Assembly: GCA_031972135.1 (NCBI GenBank)
Contig: DALYFH010000012.1
Coordinates: 1 to 32,359, forward strand
Origin: GWF sp031972135
GTDB taxonomy: Bacteria > Patescibacteriota > Microgenomatia > UBA1400 > UBA12108
Length of the DNA: 32,359 bases
Reading direction: 5' to 3'
Both the position numbers and the translations under genes were made by a program. The notes under the pieces were generated by a model. That model saw only the letters and a list, made by a program, of their open reading frames with translations. It searched no databases and was not told the origin of the DNA. This document shows positions 1 through 6,700 of the stretch, piece by piece (position 1 is the first letter of the stretch; every line of letters starts with the position of its first letter).

Positions 1-1
1 T

Positions 2-847
2 AGTATATTGATGTTTTTCTGCTCGATTATTTTCTACTTGACTGTAAAAAAACTACAGTTATCTAGTATCGACAAGAGAACAATAAGCTTGGTAAGCAAT
101 ATTTTTTCTGCAGCTCTTTTAGGATTAATTGGTTATGTTAATGGTCAGAACTTTATTTTTCCTCTGTATATATTCGCACTGATCATCATTTTGAGAGTCT
201 TACTAAACTATGTGGGTGCACTTGCAGGATACAAATCGATGGAATTGGCGCCCAATGCCGGATATAGCTTAGTAATCCAAAAAAGCTATGCAGTATACAC
301 TTTGTTCGCTGCTGTTATTTTATTTGGATCAGAAATCTCCATTTATAAATTCGTATTAGCTGGTTTCATCATAGCGTGTGCAGGATACATAGGATTTAGT
401 AAAGGTAAAAATACCACCACTCATAATCCAAAATGGGCACTTTACGCACTAGTTTCATTTTTCGCATTTGGAACTGTTGCACTTACTACAAAGTATTTTG
501 CTAAATTAGGCGTGATGCCTACCCCAATGCTTTTTTGGAGCTGTCTATTTACCTCTGTGGTATCTTTGGTAGATTCGTGGAGAGTTAAAGTACAGTATAA
601 GAGAGCTGATTTTTCGATGTTATTAACTGTATTAGTCCTGGGACTATCTGTCACTGGATTTAACTATTTTAAAATAGTGGCTGAGGTAACTGCACCTAAT
701 CTAGGATATGTTGGTTCAATTAATGCTGCGTCTAATGCTGTTTATGCCGTACTGGTCGCTCTAATATTTAAAGACTCTTTGTCTAAGAGCAAATTCATTG
801 CGATAACATTAATGACTCTCGGTTTGACCCTACTATTATTTAGCTAA
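2..847 (+). CDS. EamA/DMT-family membrane transporter, 5' end possibly cut by the window edge
   Basis: The product is almost entirely hydrophobic, with about nine to ten predicted membrane helices in two repeats, as in the drug/metabolite transporter (EamA) superfamily. Family features include the glycine- and alanine-rich helix with GYKSMELAPNAGYS near residue 75 of the visible protein, matching the end of the first EamA repeat, and a second repeat ending in a short lysine-containing tail. TTG at 8 and ATG at 11 are possible starts, but the frame stays open to the left edge and the first helix looks short, so the real start may lie outside the window. The substrate cannot be told. It lies on the host side of the integrated element, just upstream of the tRNA gene. 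Confidence 0.75.
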   Translation, partial: SILMFFCSIIFYLTVKKLQLSSIDKRTISLVSNIFSAALLGLIGYVNGQNFIFPLYIFALIIILRVLLNYVGALAGYKSMELAPNAGYSLVIQKSYAVYTLFAAVILFGSEISIYKFVLAGFIIACAGYIGFSKGKNTTTHNPKWALYALVSFFAFGTVALTTKYFAKLGVMPTPMLFWSCLFTSVVSLVDSWRVKVQYKRADFSMLLTVLVLGLSVTGFNYFKIVAEVTAPNLGYVGSINAASNAVYAVLVALIFKDSLSKSKFIAITLMTLGLTLLLFS

Positions 848-885
848 TTAGCTCAGAACAGTCATGATAAAATAGTGCAAGTAAG

Positions 886-925
886 GCTCCCTTAGCTCAG
901 TTGGTTAGAGCGCTTCATTCACATT
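886..925 (+). pseudogene. 5' half of a split tRNA-Val(CAC) gene
   Basis: Acceptor strand GCTCCCT (886-892), D arm GCTC/GAGC (895-898 and 908-911), anticodon 5' strand CTTCA (913-917) and loop TTCACAT (918-924, anticodon CAC) are all present. The sequence then leaves the tRNA pattern: the TGAAG strand, T arm and 3' acceptor strand are missing here. They are found at 8078-8111. Joining 886-925 to 8079-8112 gives a perfect 74-nt valine tRNA. The gene has therefore been cut in the anticodon loop by the element that follows. Confidence 0.9.
918..925 (+). repeat. Left attachment core (attL)
   Basis: TTCACATT covers the anticodon loop plus the first base of the 3' anticodon strand of the host tRNA-Val. 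It is identical to 8071-8078. In the rebuilt target the core is flanked by the anticodon stem CTTCA/TGAAG, a natural inverted repeat suited to a tyrosine recombinase. Confidence 0.8.
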
Positions 926-956
926 CGAGGAATCGCTCCCTCTGATGAACTGAATT

Positions 957-1029
957 GGCTGGTTAGCTCAGTTGGTAGAGCACCGCATTCACATTGCGGT
1001 TGTCACAGGTTCGATCCCTGTACCAGCCA
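957..1029 (+). tRNA. tRNA-Val(CAC), complete, carried by the element
   Basis: This is a full cloverleaf: acceptor GGCTGGT/ACCAGCC (957-963, 1022-1028), D stem GCTC/GAGC, anticodon stem CCGCA/TGCGG (983-987, 995-999) with loop TTCACAT (988-994, anticodon CAC), T stem ACAGG/CCTGT with loop TTCGATC, and discriminator A at 1029. CCA is not encoded. The anticodon loop is identical to that of the disrupted host tRNA, while the acceptor, anticodon and T stems differ. It lies 31 bp inside the left attachment core, so it is likely transcribed from the host tRNA promoter upstream of 886, with the broken half removed as 5' leader by RNase P. That promoter use is inferred. Confidence 0.95.
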
Positions 1030-1030
1030 C

Positions 1031-1204
1031 TCGTCTCAAGTGTTACAGCTTGAGAATCAAACAGTATAGGTCTGCCATTTGGGCGCCTTAGAAACGAACG
1101 GTTAAACTAAAGGCTCGTAACCATATACCTCGTTTCACTTGTGCGCTCCCCTACGAAGGGAGCCTGACTTACAGAGGGCACTCTCTAAAAAGAGTGGATT
1201 TTTG
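1031..1204 (+). ncRNA. Structured non-coding stretch between the tRNA and the integrase gene
   Basis: No ORF is convincing here, but several perfect stems follow one another: TCTCAAG/CTTGAGA (1034-1040, 1049-1055); GAAACGA/TCGTTTC (1091-1097, 1130-1136) enclosing GGTTA/TAACC (1100-1104, 1118-1122); GCTCCC/GGGAGC (1145-1150, 1158-1163); and a final hairpin followed by T's at 1179-1203. It could be a small RNA, an integrase leader, or the arm region of the attachment site. I do not recognise a known RNA family. Confidence 0.4.
1179..1203 (+). terminator. Intrinsic terminator or attenuator just before the integrase start
   Basis: CACTCT (1179-1184) pairs with AGAGTG (1191-1196) across the loop CTAAAA, followed by GATTTTT. 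It ends 3 bp before the integrase ATG at 1206. It would stop read-through from the tRNA promoter into the integrase gene, or attenuate it. Confidence 0.6.
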
Positions 1205-1205
1205 T

Positions 1206-2252
1206 ATGTCAGAAAAGTTACAAGGGGCGTATCTTGCCTCACTTGCGAATAATTGTGTCAGCGACTATGTGGCGAATAAACGTCCAGAGCGCACGGTTAC
1301 TAATCTTAAAAATTTCCTTGGGAGATTTCTGCGCTGGATTGAGGATCGTGAACTAACTCCGAAAGAGTGTAGGGCGTATATCAAGTACATGCAGAGTGGC
1401 AGAGGGCTCGAGTGGACATCTGTTTCGAGTGACACCAGAAGGTTAAAAATGTTTCTAACGTGGTTATCTGAGGAAGCTAATGAATGTGAGGGAATTATTG
1501 ATAGAAACTGGGGAAAAGAAGTCCATAGTCCTAAAAGATATGGAATGATGGAGGCTCCCCAAGAGCAACTCTTATCTCCTGACAAAATGATGGAATATGT
1601 TCTCAAGGTTACTGAACCTGGGCCAAATGATCATAAGTTACATCGTGCAACCAAATTGGAGCATCGCGAATTCCTGCTATTTTATATGAAGATGGGAATA
1701 CGACCTGGCGAAGCTATGAATATTAAGCCAGAAAATGTTAATTTTGATAACGATCACCCGAATGTTCTTGTTTGGAGAGGTAAAAATGGTAAATGGCAAC
1801 TTCTTGGTCTCCCTTTAGAATACCTGGAACCTGTACGTCGAAGAGTTGCACAAGGTAGGTGGTTTGAAGTAAATCAAAAACGTTTACAGATATATATGCA
1901 ACGTATCTCAAAAATGGCTGGACGTACAGTAAATCTCTACAGCATTAGAAAGAGCGTAGATACTTATGCAATGGAGGCCGATGCGCCAATCATGAAAGCT
2001 GCAAGTCATCAGGATCACACTGTTGCGACGATGGAACAGTATTACACTAAATTCTCAGCTAAACAAAGTTCGGAGTTTAATAATACCTACAACCCATTTA
2101 TTGATCGCACAAAATTACCTGTAAAGTACGTTATACCTCGTATCGAGAATTTGCTAAAGGAAATTGACCGACATCCATCAATCAATATTGAGCGATGTGA
2201 AAATAATGGGGAACATATGATAACTATATCTTGGCAAGATGATGGGAGGTAG
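1206..2252 (+). CDS. Tyrosine recombinase (integrase)
   Basis: This 348-residue protein has the two-domain layout of phage-type integrases. An N-terminal helical SAM-like DNA-binding domain (about residues 10-90) is followed by the catalytic domain. Catalytic-type residues, numbered from ATG at 1206, are Arg166 in GIRPGE, a lysine near 193-196 in the beta-hairpin GKNGKW, Arg248 in YSIRKS, His268 in ASHQDH, and Tyr279/Tyr280 in MEQYY. The usual HxxR box reads YxxR (Tyr245), an uncommon change. GTG at 1194 is in frame but lies within the terminator hairpin, so ATG at 1206 is preferred. Its place beside attL and the restored-tRNA geometry indicate that it catalyses insertion and excision of the 918-8078 element. 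Confidence 0.88.
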   Translation: MSEKLQGAYLASLANNCVSDYVANKRPERTVTNLKNFLGRFLRWIEDRELTPKECRAYIKYMQSGRGLEWTSVSSDTRRLKMFLTWLSEEANECEGIIDRNWGKEVHSPKRYGMMEAPQEQLLSPDKMMEYVLKVTEPGPNDHKLHRATKLEHREFLLFYMKMGIRPGEAMNIKPENVNFDNDHPNVLVWRGKNGKWQLLGLPLEYLEPVRRRVAQGRWFEVNQKRLQIYMQRISKMAGRTVNLYSIRKSVDTYAMEADAPIMKAASHQDHTVATMEQYYTKFSAKQSSEFNNTYNPFIDRTKLPVKYVIPRIENLLKEIDRHPSINIERCENNGEHMITISWQDDGR

Positions 2253-2274
2253 ACAACAAGACTATAATGAACCC

Positions 2275-2754
2275 ATGAAATTAAAGTTGATTGGTGGTTT
2301 GTTAGCAGGCGCAATGTTCATAGGACTAGCCAACTCTGGTGATGGCAACAAGGCTGTTCAGCAAAGCGTTACTACACCCGCCCCTTTTGCTGCCACAGTG
2401 GACACTAAACAGGAAGATAGTGCTATTACGACAACTGACACATCTGACGGGTTTGTTGAACCCACTCCAAGCCCTACTCCCTCACCCACTCCGACTCCTA
2501 CGTCCTCACCAACCCCAAAGCCAACCGTGAAACCTACTCCTATTCCTACACCCAAACCAATTGTGATCAGTACCCCGAAAGCTACTCCTACACCAGCTCC
2601 AGCGGTCACAAGTGGTGGGTATAGTTGTAACTGTAGTAAGACATGTGATGAGATGAGTAGTTGTGCAGAAGCTCAGTACCAACTAAATACTTGTGGCTGT
2701 GGTCGTAGAGACGCAGATAATGATGGGATTGCTTGCGATGCCGACTGCCAGTAA
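2275..2754 (+). CDS. Secreted protein with Pro/Thr linker and Excalibur-type calcium-binding domain
   Basis: From ATG at 2275 the 159-residue product begins MKLKLIGGLL and continues with a hydrophobic stretch of about 18 residues, a signal peptide or N-terminal anchor. Next comes an acidic/Thr region, then a long low-complexity Pro-Thr-Ser-Lys linker (about residues 60-112). The final 45 residues are cysteine-rich and end with DADNDGIACD, the aspartate-loop signature of the Excalibur domain found in secreted proteins. An upstream ATG at 2239 overlaps the integrase end, but the signal-peptide start is more sensible. It probably acts outside the cell or on its surface. Role inferred: envelope or host-contact protein carried by the element. 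Confidence 0.8.
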   Translation: MKLKLIGGLLAGAMFIGLANSGDGNKAVQQSVTTPAPFAATVDTKQEDSAITTTDTSDGFVEPTPSPTPSPTPTPTSSPTPKPTVKPTPIPTPKPIVISTPKATPTPAPAVTSGGYSCNCSKTCDEMSSCAEAQYQLNTCGCGRRDADNDGIACDADCQ

Positions 2755-2780
2755 GCTAACTAAAAATTGCTAGTTGCTTA
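2752..2780. terminator. Shared hairpin between two convergent genes
   Basis: TAAGCTAACTA (2752-2762) pairs with TAGTTGCTTA (2771-2780) through ten base pairs with one bulged T. The stop codons of both convergent genes fall inside it, one base apart. It has no long T tract, so termination strength is uncertain; it may protect both 3' ends. Confidence 0.4.
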
Positions 2781-3538
2781 TCTTTCTCCTTAATAAACCG
2801 ATCCCAATAATGAAACATCATTAAGTTTGATATTGATAGATGAGAAAGTATTGCGCCAAGATCATCTTCGTTCCATGACTTTTGCGTATTTGGAATAATC
2901 TCCAGCCCATAGATTGTATCTATTTTTTCCTCACATATACTGAGTCCAATAAATGTTGGATGGCCTGATTCACCAATAAATTCCTTATATACTTCCTCAA
3001 GGTGAGAAGCTTTTTGTCCTTTACCTATGGTGCGATTAAAATCGTCATCTACTTTTTTCATCATCGTGAGTAGATTAGTCTGTTGGAACTCTTCTGCCTT
3101 TAATCCCTTTGAATTTAACATTTCTGGTCCAGGGAAATGCTTTCCTCCTAGACCATGTTTAACCGCCCAGTTAAGCAATTCTTTAAAGTCGCCCTTTGCT
3201 ACTAAATTTTTCCCCACGATATGCGAATAGCCCAACATCCCAACTGTTTCCCAATACGCTTTTAATAAAATGAACGATGAGTATCCATCTTTTTGCTTCA
3301 CCGCCCCCACAATTGCATGATGAATATGTTTAGCCCTTACATAGACTTGATAAATCACATGGTGGTAGACATGAATTGCGTGCTCGTTTATGTCTCTGTG
3401 ATGTCGAAGTGGTGGAAATAATTTAAACTCTGTATATCTATCTTCGATATCCCGTAACTCTTCTATATACCTCTTGATTTGCTCTGGATCATTTTTCTTA
3501 TCACTAATGTCTGCAAATATATCTTTAGTCTTTTTCAT
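2756..3538 (-). CDS. Hypothetical helical protein, possibly DUF5677-like
   Basis: The protein has 260 residues, is highly charged, and is predicted mainly alpha-helical with no signal peptide or membrane helix. It is rich in histidine in two places: the LRHHRDINEH segment near residue 45 and AKHIHHAI near 70. A region YSSFILLKAYWETVGML near residue 90 and a later GESGHPTFIGL recall the helical DUF5677 family (unknown role; some members sit in defence-like settings). That link is weak. It is transcribed against the Excalibur gene inside the mobile element. Confidence 0.6.
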   Translation of the reverse strand: MKKTKDIFADISDKKNDPEQIKRYIEELRDIEDRYTEFKLFPPLRHHRDINEHAIHVYHHVIYQVYVRAKHIHHAIVGAVKQKDGYSSFILLKAYWETVGMLGYSHIVGKNLVAKGDFKELLNWAVKHGLGGKHFPGPEMLNSKGLKAEEFQQTNLLTMMKKVDDDFNRTIGKGQKASHLEEVYKEFIGESGHPTFIGLSICEEKIDTIYGLEIIPNTQKSWNEDDLGAILSHLSISNLMMFHYWDRFIKEKDKQLAIFS

Positions 3539-4140
3539 AGTGATATGTTACCCCATTGACACAAGGGCTGTTAGTCTGATGTTCTTAACTTACCAAATAT
3601 GAATCCGAATATGAGGCACATTACAACATGTCTCACAAATATCCAGGCATCAACTTAATGCATCTGGTGGGAATGGTGAACTTAAATGGTCGAGGAAATC
3701 CCAAGGGAGACAGTGAATTATCACGGTCTAAACCTAGATCAAGCCACGTATAGGACTCAGCGCACAGCAGGGACTAGCAATGGTCGTTCATATTATTTAG
3801 AGATTCGATTAGCCAATAGATTATGGGTAGTGAAACGGACTGTTTTTACCTAATTAGCAACACTAGGCTTATTCGAGACATGGTAAACGACACAATATGG
3901 GTGTCCCCTTCGGCAGATTGGAGGGAGTTGTTCCTAACCAGTGCAAACCTGGAGTGAAGTAACCTGCCACGCCATAACTGAGAAAAATCAGCGCCAGGCG
4001 TACCAGATATATCCACCAGATGATGGGGGGTATAGGGGGGTGAAGCGGCAACCAGGATCTAGCACCAGCAGGTAAGCATTAGTAAGCGATTATTCTCAAT
4101 AATTGGATCAATAGATTGACATTTATAGTAGAATTTATTC
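3539..4140. other. Poorly coding 600-bp stretch in the element
   Basis: Only two weak ORFs are visible: a 55-codon plus-strand ORF at 3686-3853, listed separately, and a 60-codon minus-strand frame at 3869-4051 with a TTG start and a hydrophobic segment. From about 3870 to 4060 the bases are more GC-rich than the surroundings and contain hairpin-forming pieces, for example CTGA/TCAG around a GAAAAA loop enclosed by ACGCC/GGCGT, and GACAC/GTGTC near 3890. It may be a decayed gene or an RNA. I cannot decide. Confidence 0.4.
3686..3853 (+). CDS. Small hypothetical protein (55 aa)
   Basis: ATG at 3686 opens a 55-residue frame ending at TAA (3851-3853). The product is basic and contains NGRSYYLEIRLANRLW, a plausible beta-strand-rich sequence. 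A weak ribosome-binding stretch (GGTGGGAATGGTGA) lies upstream. There is no recognisable domain or membrane segment. It may be a real small gene or a remnant. Confidence 0.3.
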   Translation: MVEEIPRETVNYHGLNLDQATYRTQRTAGTSNGRSYYLEIRLANRLWVVKRTVFT

Positions 4141-4380
4141 ATGGCGCAACGTAATTTAGAAGAAGATGCTCAGTGGTCAGCAGATACAGAAAGATTGTTG
4201 ATTGCAGGATTAACTCCCCAAACAAGTGATCCTTTTAGTGATGATGAGATCACTATCGAGGCTGTTCAACGGAGATGTGTTGAAAAGTACGGGCCAATCG
4301 TAGGTTCACGATATTACATTACATTGCTAGCAACTCTTCCTGATAGACGACCTGAACTTTTTCCAGAACTTAAAGCGTAA
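4141..4380 (+). CDS. Small hypothetical protein (79 aa)
   Basis: The product is acidic, with a probable helix-rich fold (MAQRNLEEDAQWSADTERLL, then EAVQRRCVEKYGPIVGSRYY and a C-terminal RRPELFPEL). There is no signal peptide or membrane helix. AT-rich promoter-like sequence with TATAGTAGAAT stands within 20 bp upstream, leaving little room for a leader. Family unknown. It is separated from its neighbours by non-coding DNA, so it is probably a single-gene unit in the element. Confidence 0.5.
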   Translation: MAQRNLEEDAQWSADTERLLIAGLTPQTSDPFSDDEITIEAVQRRCVEKYGPIVGSRYYITLLATLPDRRPELFPELKA

Positions 4381-4465
4381 TTTCCCTAAAGTATTGACCC
4401 CTCCACTATGAGAAAATGGATAAATCCCCATGTTTAAGGTTATAGGTAAGCCTCTTTTGTGTATC

Positions 4466-5347
4466 CTATTTTGAAATTTCCACCTTCACACCCCACGCTG
4501 CATTAAAGGCGATACATTCTTCTGCGCTAGTGGTGAAGTGCACCCCGTCAGGGCCAGTGCAATCTACATTATTTGATGGATTTGTTGCGCCATTTGTCTT
4601 CTGTCCCATTTCCAGAGCTACATAGTTGTTCTCGTTTATCTGCACACAAGCAATATTATAGGTAGGACTAACAAGGTTGTCATTGTGTGTAGGAGACTTT
4701 TTCCATGCGTCCAAAATCAATTCCTCGCGATAAATATCTTTAGCCAAATTTTCTCCTAAAGTGGCACATTTTGGGCATGCCTGTGCATAGAGAACATTTG
4801 ACTTGCTATCTGACCGAAATCCTTCATGTGACCAGTTGTCTTTGATTTCAATACTCCTCTTTCTGGCATATCCGCAAATTTGCGCGTCTTTGCTCAGCAC
4901 CTGCAATCCTAGGCTCTTGCGGTACTCGTTGACTAGAGTCAATAGTTTATCTTCGCTCAGTTGGCTATTCTGCTGCATGATTGGTGCGGCCAGATAGTTA
5001 CCCTGCGAAGATACGGCTGCATAAAGTAGAATTCCTAAGCCTAGGGCAATCACAAACACCCCAGAGATGATAAGGCGTTTGGTTGTTAGAAAAAGTATGT
5101 GTGCATTTACCGACTTAGATATTGTCTTGAGCGCTGCAAAAATCCCCAGTAGTAGGAAGCTGCCTACACCAGCAATCAAAATATACGGGATAAGGTTAAA
5201 TGTGATTTGCTGATATTTGGGATCAGGAATCTTACTACCCATGAAAAATATTGTCTCAGCAAGGATAATAAAAATAACCCATGCGAAAGCAGACAACAAC
5301 TCGAGTTTGGGAAAAATATATCTAAAGATTGAAGTAATTTTTCCCAT
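4466..5347 (-). CDS. Membrane-anchored CAP/SCP-domain protein
   Basis: Of 293 residues, the first 112 contain three predicted membrane helices (about 15-36, 48-72, 92-112). Residues 133-250 form a CAP (YkwD/SCP/PR-1) domain: LVNEYRKSLGL at its start, His174 in SHEGF, GENLA at 198-202 and SPTHNDNL at 218-225, the standard CAP landmarks. A short tail with a DCTGPDG...EECIAF segment follows. CAP domains act extracellularly; in bacteria they are often tied to cell-surface or sporulation-like functions, but this one's activity is unknown. It lies 31 bp downstream of two coupled small ORFs on the same strand and may share their transcript. Confidence 0.85.
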   Translation of the reverse strand: MGKITSIFRYIFPKLELLSAFAWVIFIILAETIFFMGSKIPDPKYQQITFNLIPYILIAGVGSFLLLGIFAALKTISKSVNAHILFLTTKRLIISGVFVIALGLGILLYAAVSSQGNYLAAPIMQQNSQLSEDKLLTLVNEYRKSLGLQVLSKDAQICGYARKRSIEIKDNWSHEGFRSDSKSNVLYAQACPKCATLGENLAKDIYREELILDAWKKSPTHNDNLVSPTYNIACVQINENNYVALEMGQKTNGATNPSNNVDCTGPDGVHFTTSAEECIAFNAAWGVKVEISK

Positions 5348-5378
5348 AATTATTGCTCAGTTTGTAATAGTTAATATT

Positions 5379-5516
5379 CTATACATTTTTTGGATAGCCG
5401 TTGGGGTGATTTAGTATATCTATTGCGTCATCTATCCTGTCCTTACGTCTACTCTGTAGTGCTGTGATAACTTTTTCCCTGAGCTTATCCCTGTTTATCT
5501 GCTCTTTTTCAGTCAT
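5379..5516 (-). CDS. Small charged protein (45 aa), translationally coupled
   Basis: The product MTEKEQINRD...GYPKNV is strongly charged and helical, with no membrane segment. Its ATG lies inside the end of the upstream ORF (8-bp overlap in ATGACTGA), so translation is probably coupled. The upstream ORF contains a run of seven G's (5525-5531); with one G fewer, the two would read as a single protein of about 103 residues with two membrane helices and this charged tail. Confidence 0.6.
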   Translation of the reverse strand: MTEKEQINRDKLREKVITALQSRRKDRIDDAIDILNHPNGYPKNV

Positions 5517-5688
5517 CCTGAGAACCCCCCCAAATTACGCCGATAGAGAAGTATATAATCGAAGTGCCAATAATGATACGAATAACATCCCCATTGGTGT
5601 AATGTGGCCCTACTTCTGAGACAACCGACATGCTTATGAACACTTCAAACCCGACTGCAATAAGAAATATTAATTTATTGTCTTTCAT
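5509..5688 (-). CDS. Small two-helix membrane protein (59 aa)
   Basis: Two hydrophobic helices (IFLIAVGFEVFISMSVV and VIRIIIGTSIIYFSIGVIW) are joined by a short polar loop, followed by GGSQDD and a stop. The start ATG overlaps the stop of the upstream gene (ATGA), and GGGGGAGG lies at good spacing as ribosome-binding site. The abrupt hydrophilic ending comes right after a seven-G run, so a length change there would extend it into the next ORF. Function unknown; part of a coupled set with its neighbours. Confidence 0.65.
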   Translation of the reverse strand: MKDNKLIFLIAVGFEVFISMSVVSEVGPHYTNGDVIRIIIGTSIIYFSIGVIWGGSQDD

Positions 5689-6089
5689 TGTGTATATCCT
5701 CCCCCGTATTGCTCATAACAATAATTTTGAGCCTCTACAATCGCGCTAGAGCCTCGTGATCCATCTTGACTGATACTTGCTTCCAAACTGAGTCCCATAT
5801 TATTCGTTAGGTAGTCCCAGTCACATTGACAATATTTTCTCGCTTTTATAGTTGCCATCTTCTCGTCAATAATCACATCAGTGACCGTTTGTGCCTCTTC
5901 TAGAGTATGTTTGACGCACCCAGTCATCCAGCCATCTTCTGCGAGTTGTTTTAACTAAGGCGATGGTGAGGGCGAGGATATTGCAATTGTCTCTCTTGTT
6001 ATATGAACACGTTGCCACAAGTTGAAGCGTAATATGAGTACAACAACTATTGTGATTAATCCAACAACTAAACTATTCCATTTATTCAT
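5685..6089 (-). pseudogene. Membrane-anchored small protein interrupted by an in-frame amber codon
   Basis: ATG at 6089 opens MNKWNSLVVG with one membrane helix (residues 6-20), then a basic stretch and a linker ending SPSPSP. TAG (5957-5955) follows directly. The same frame continues without another stop as LKQLAEDGWMTGCVKHT and on to residue 134, a domain with CQCDWDYLTNN and a C-terminal EQYGGGYTQ. Anchor, linker and domain read as one protein, so the TAG is either a recent nonsense mutation, a sequencing error, or a read-through codon. ATG at 5927 could restart translation of the last 80 residues. The stop overlaps the next start (ATGA), so the downstream part still sits in a coupled operon. 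Confidence 0.6.
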
Positions 6090-6100
6090 CTTGGTAATAA

Positions 6101-6119
6101 TGCTAACTCCTATTTAGCA
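6101..6119. promoter_or_regulatory. Inverted repeat, possible second operator
   Basis: TGCTAA (6101-6106) and TTAGCA (6114-6119) form an inverted repeat just upstream of the minus-strand small-protein operon. The TGCTAA half also begins the stronger palindrome at 6149, suggesting two binding sites for the same regulator. Confidence 0.45.
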
Positions 6120-6148
6120 AATAATCAAGGTTAACTCCAGATTAAATG

Positions 6149-6163
6149 CTAAGTGACACTTAG
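6149..6163. promoter_or_regulatory. Perfect palindromic operator upstream of the XRE regulator gene
   Basis: CTAAGTG-A-CACTTAG is a perfect 7+1+7 palindrome. It lies between the divergent small-protein operon (starting 6089, minus) and the XRE gene (starting 6199, plus), the expected place for an autoregulatory operator. Binding is inferred. Confidence 0.6.
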
Positions 6164-6198
6164 TGTATTTTCTAACTCATCTCTTAAACAATGGATTC

Positions 6199-6411
6199 AT
6201 GAGAAAGAATTCGAAATTGCCTAAGGCATTAGGAAAGAAAATCCAAAAGAGACGGAAGGAATTGGGTTTGACCCAAGAAGAACTAGCTGAAAAAATCAGA
6301 ATGAGTAGAGCGTATGTCGGGTATATTGAACAAGGGCGGAATGCTCCTAGCCTCGATGCTCTAGAGAAAGTTGCAAGAGCACTAAGAACGACCGTAAGCT
6401 CACTTTTGTGA
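6199..6411 (+). CDS. XRE-family helix-turn-helix regulator
   Basis: From ATG at 6199 the protein has 70 residues and is essentially one HTH_3/Cro-cI domain: LGKKIQKRRKELGLTQEELA, then the recognition helix MSRAYVGYIEQGR, then NAPSLDALEKVARAL. A GTG at 6163 is in frame but falls within the palindromic operator, so the internal ATG is preferred. It is divergent from the coupled membrane-protein operon with operator-like repeats between them, so it probably represses that operon and itself, as in phage-like or toxin-antitoxin-like switches. Confident as to family, inferred as to targets. Confidence 0.85.
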   Translation: MRKNSKLPKALGKKIQKRRKELGLTQEELAEKIRMSRAYVGYIEQGRNAPSLDALEKVARALRTTVSSLL

Positions 6412-6678
6412 CATTCCTATAGTTATAGGATAATATTTTAAGTGTTTTTTGAGTGTCAGTAAATTAGGTCTCCAGAGTAGAGGTTCTGAAATATACGTTT
6501 GCGTGTCCACACAACATTGATTGTGCGACATAGATATATGCACTGTTCCGTCATAAAATGGCACCACCCCACTGTGGAAAAACGGGCTAGGCCTCCGGCT
6601 TTCAGTATGGGGTAAGCGTGATGCGTGACACAATTTTTAAAATTTTTTTAGGTGAATATATAAAGTGGATATTCTTTT

Positions 6679-6700
6679 GGAAAAATAGACGGAGTCTACA
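6679..6700 (-). terminator. Intrinsic terminator after the KAP NTPase gene
   Basis: On the minus strand TAGAC-TCC-GTCTA (6698-6686) is followed by five T's (6685-6681), directly after the stop codon at 6701. The stem is short, so it is of moderate strength. Confidence 0.55.

Noticed and set aside
885..1029. Two tandem complete tRNA genes
   Set aside because: Only the second is complete; the first loses tRNA sequence right after the anticodon loop.
2358..2609. Minus-strand ORF rich in Val-Gly repeats
   Set aside because: It is the reverse reading of the Pro/Thr linker codons of the Excalibur protein; no independent signal.
3869..4051. 60-codon minus-strand ORF with a hydrophobic stretch
   Set aside because: TTG start only, no ribosome-binding site, and the region looks like non-coding or decayed DNA; kept only as a comment on the stretch.
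6400..6633. 77-codon minus-strand ORF between the XRE and KAP genes
   Set aside because: Composition is not protein-like and it overlaps the XRE 3' end. The region 6412-6678 shows only a CCTATA/TATAGG repeat near 6417-6430.
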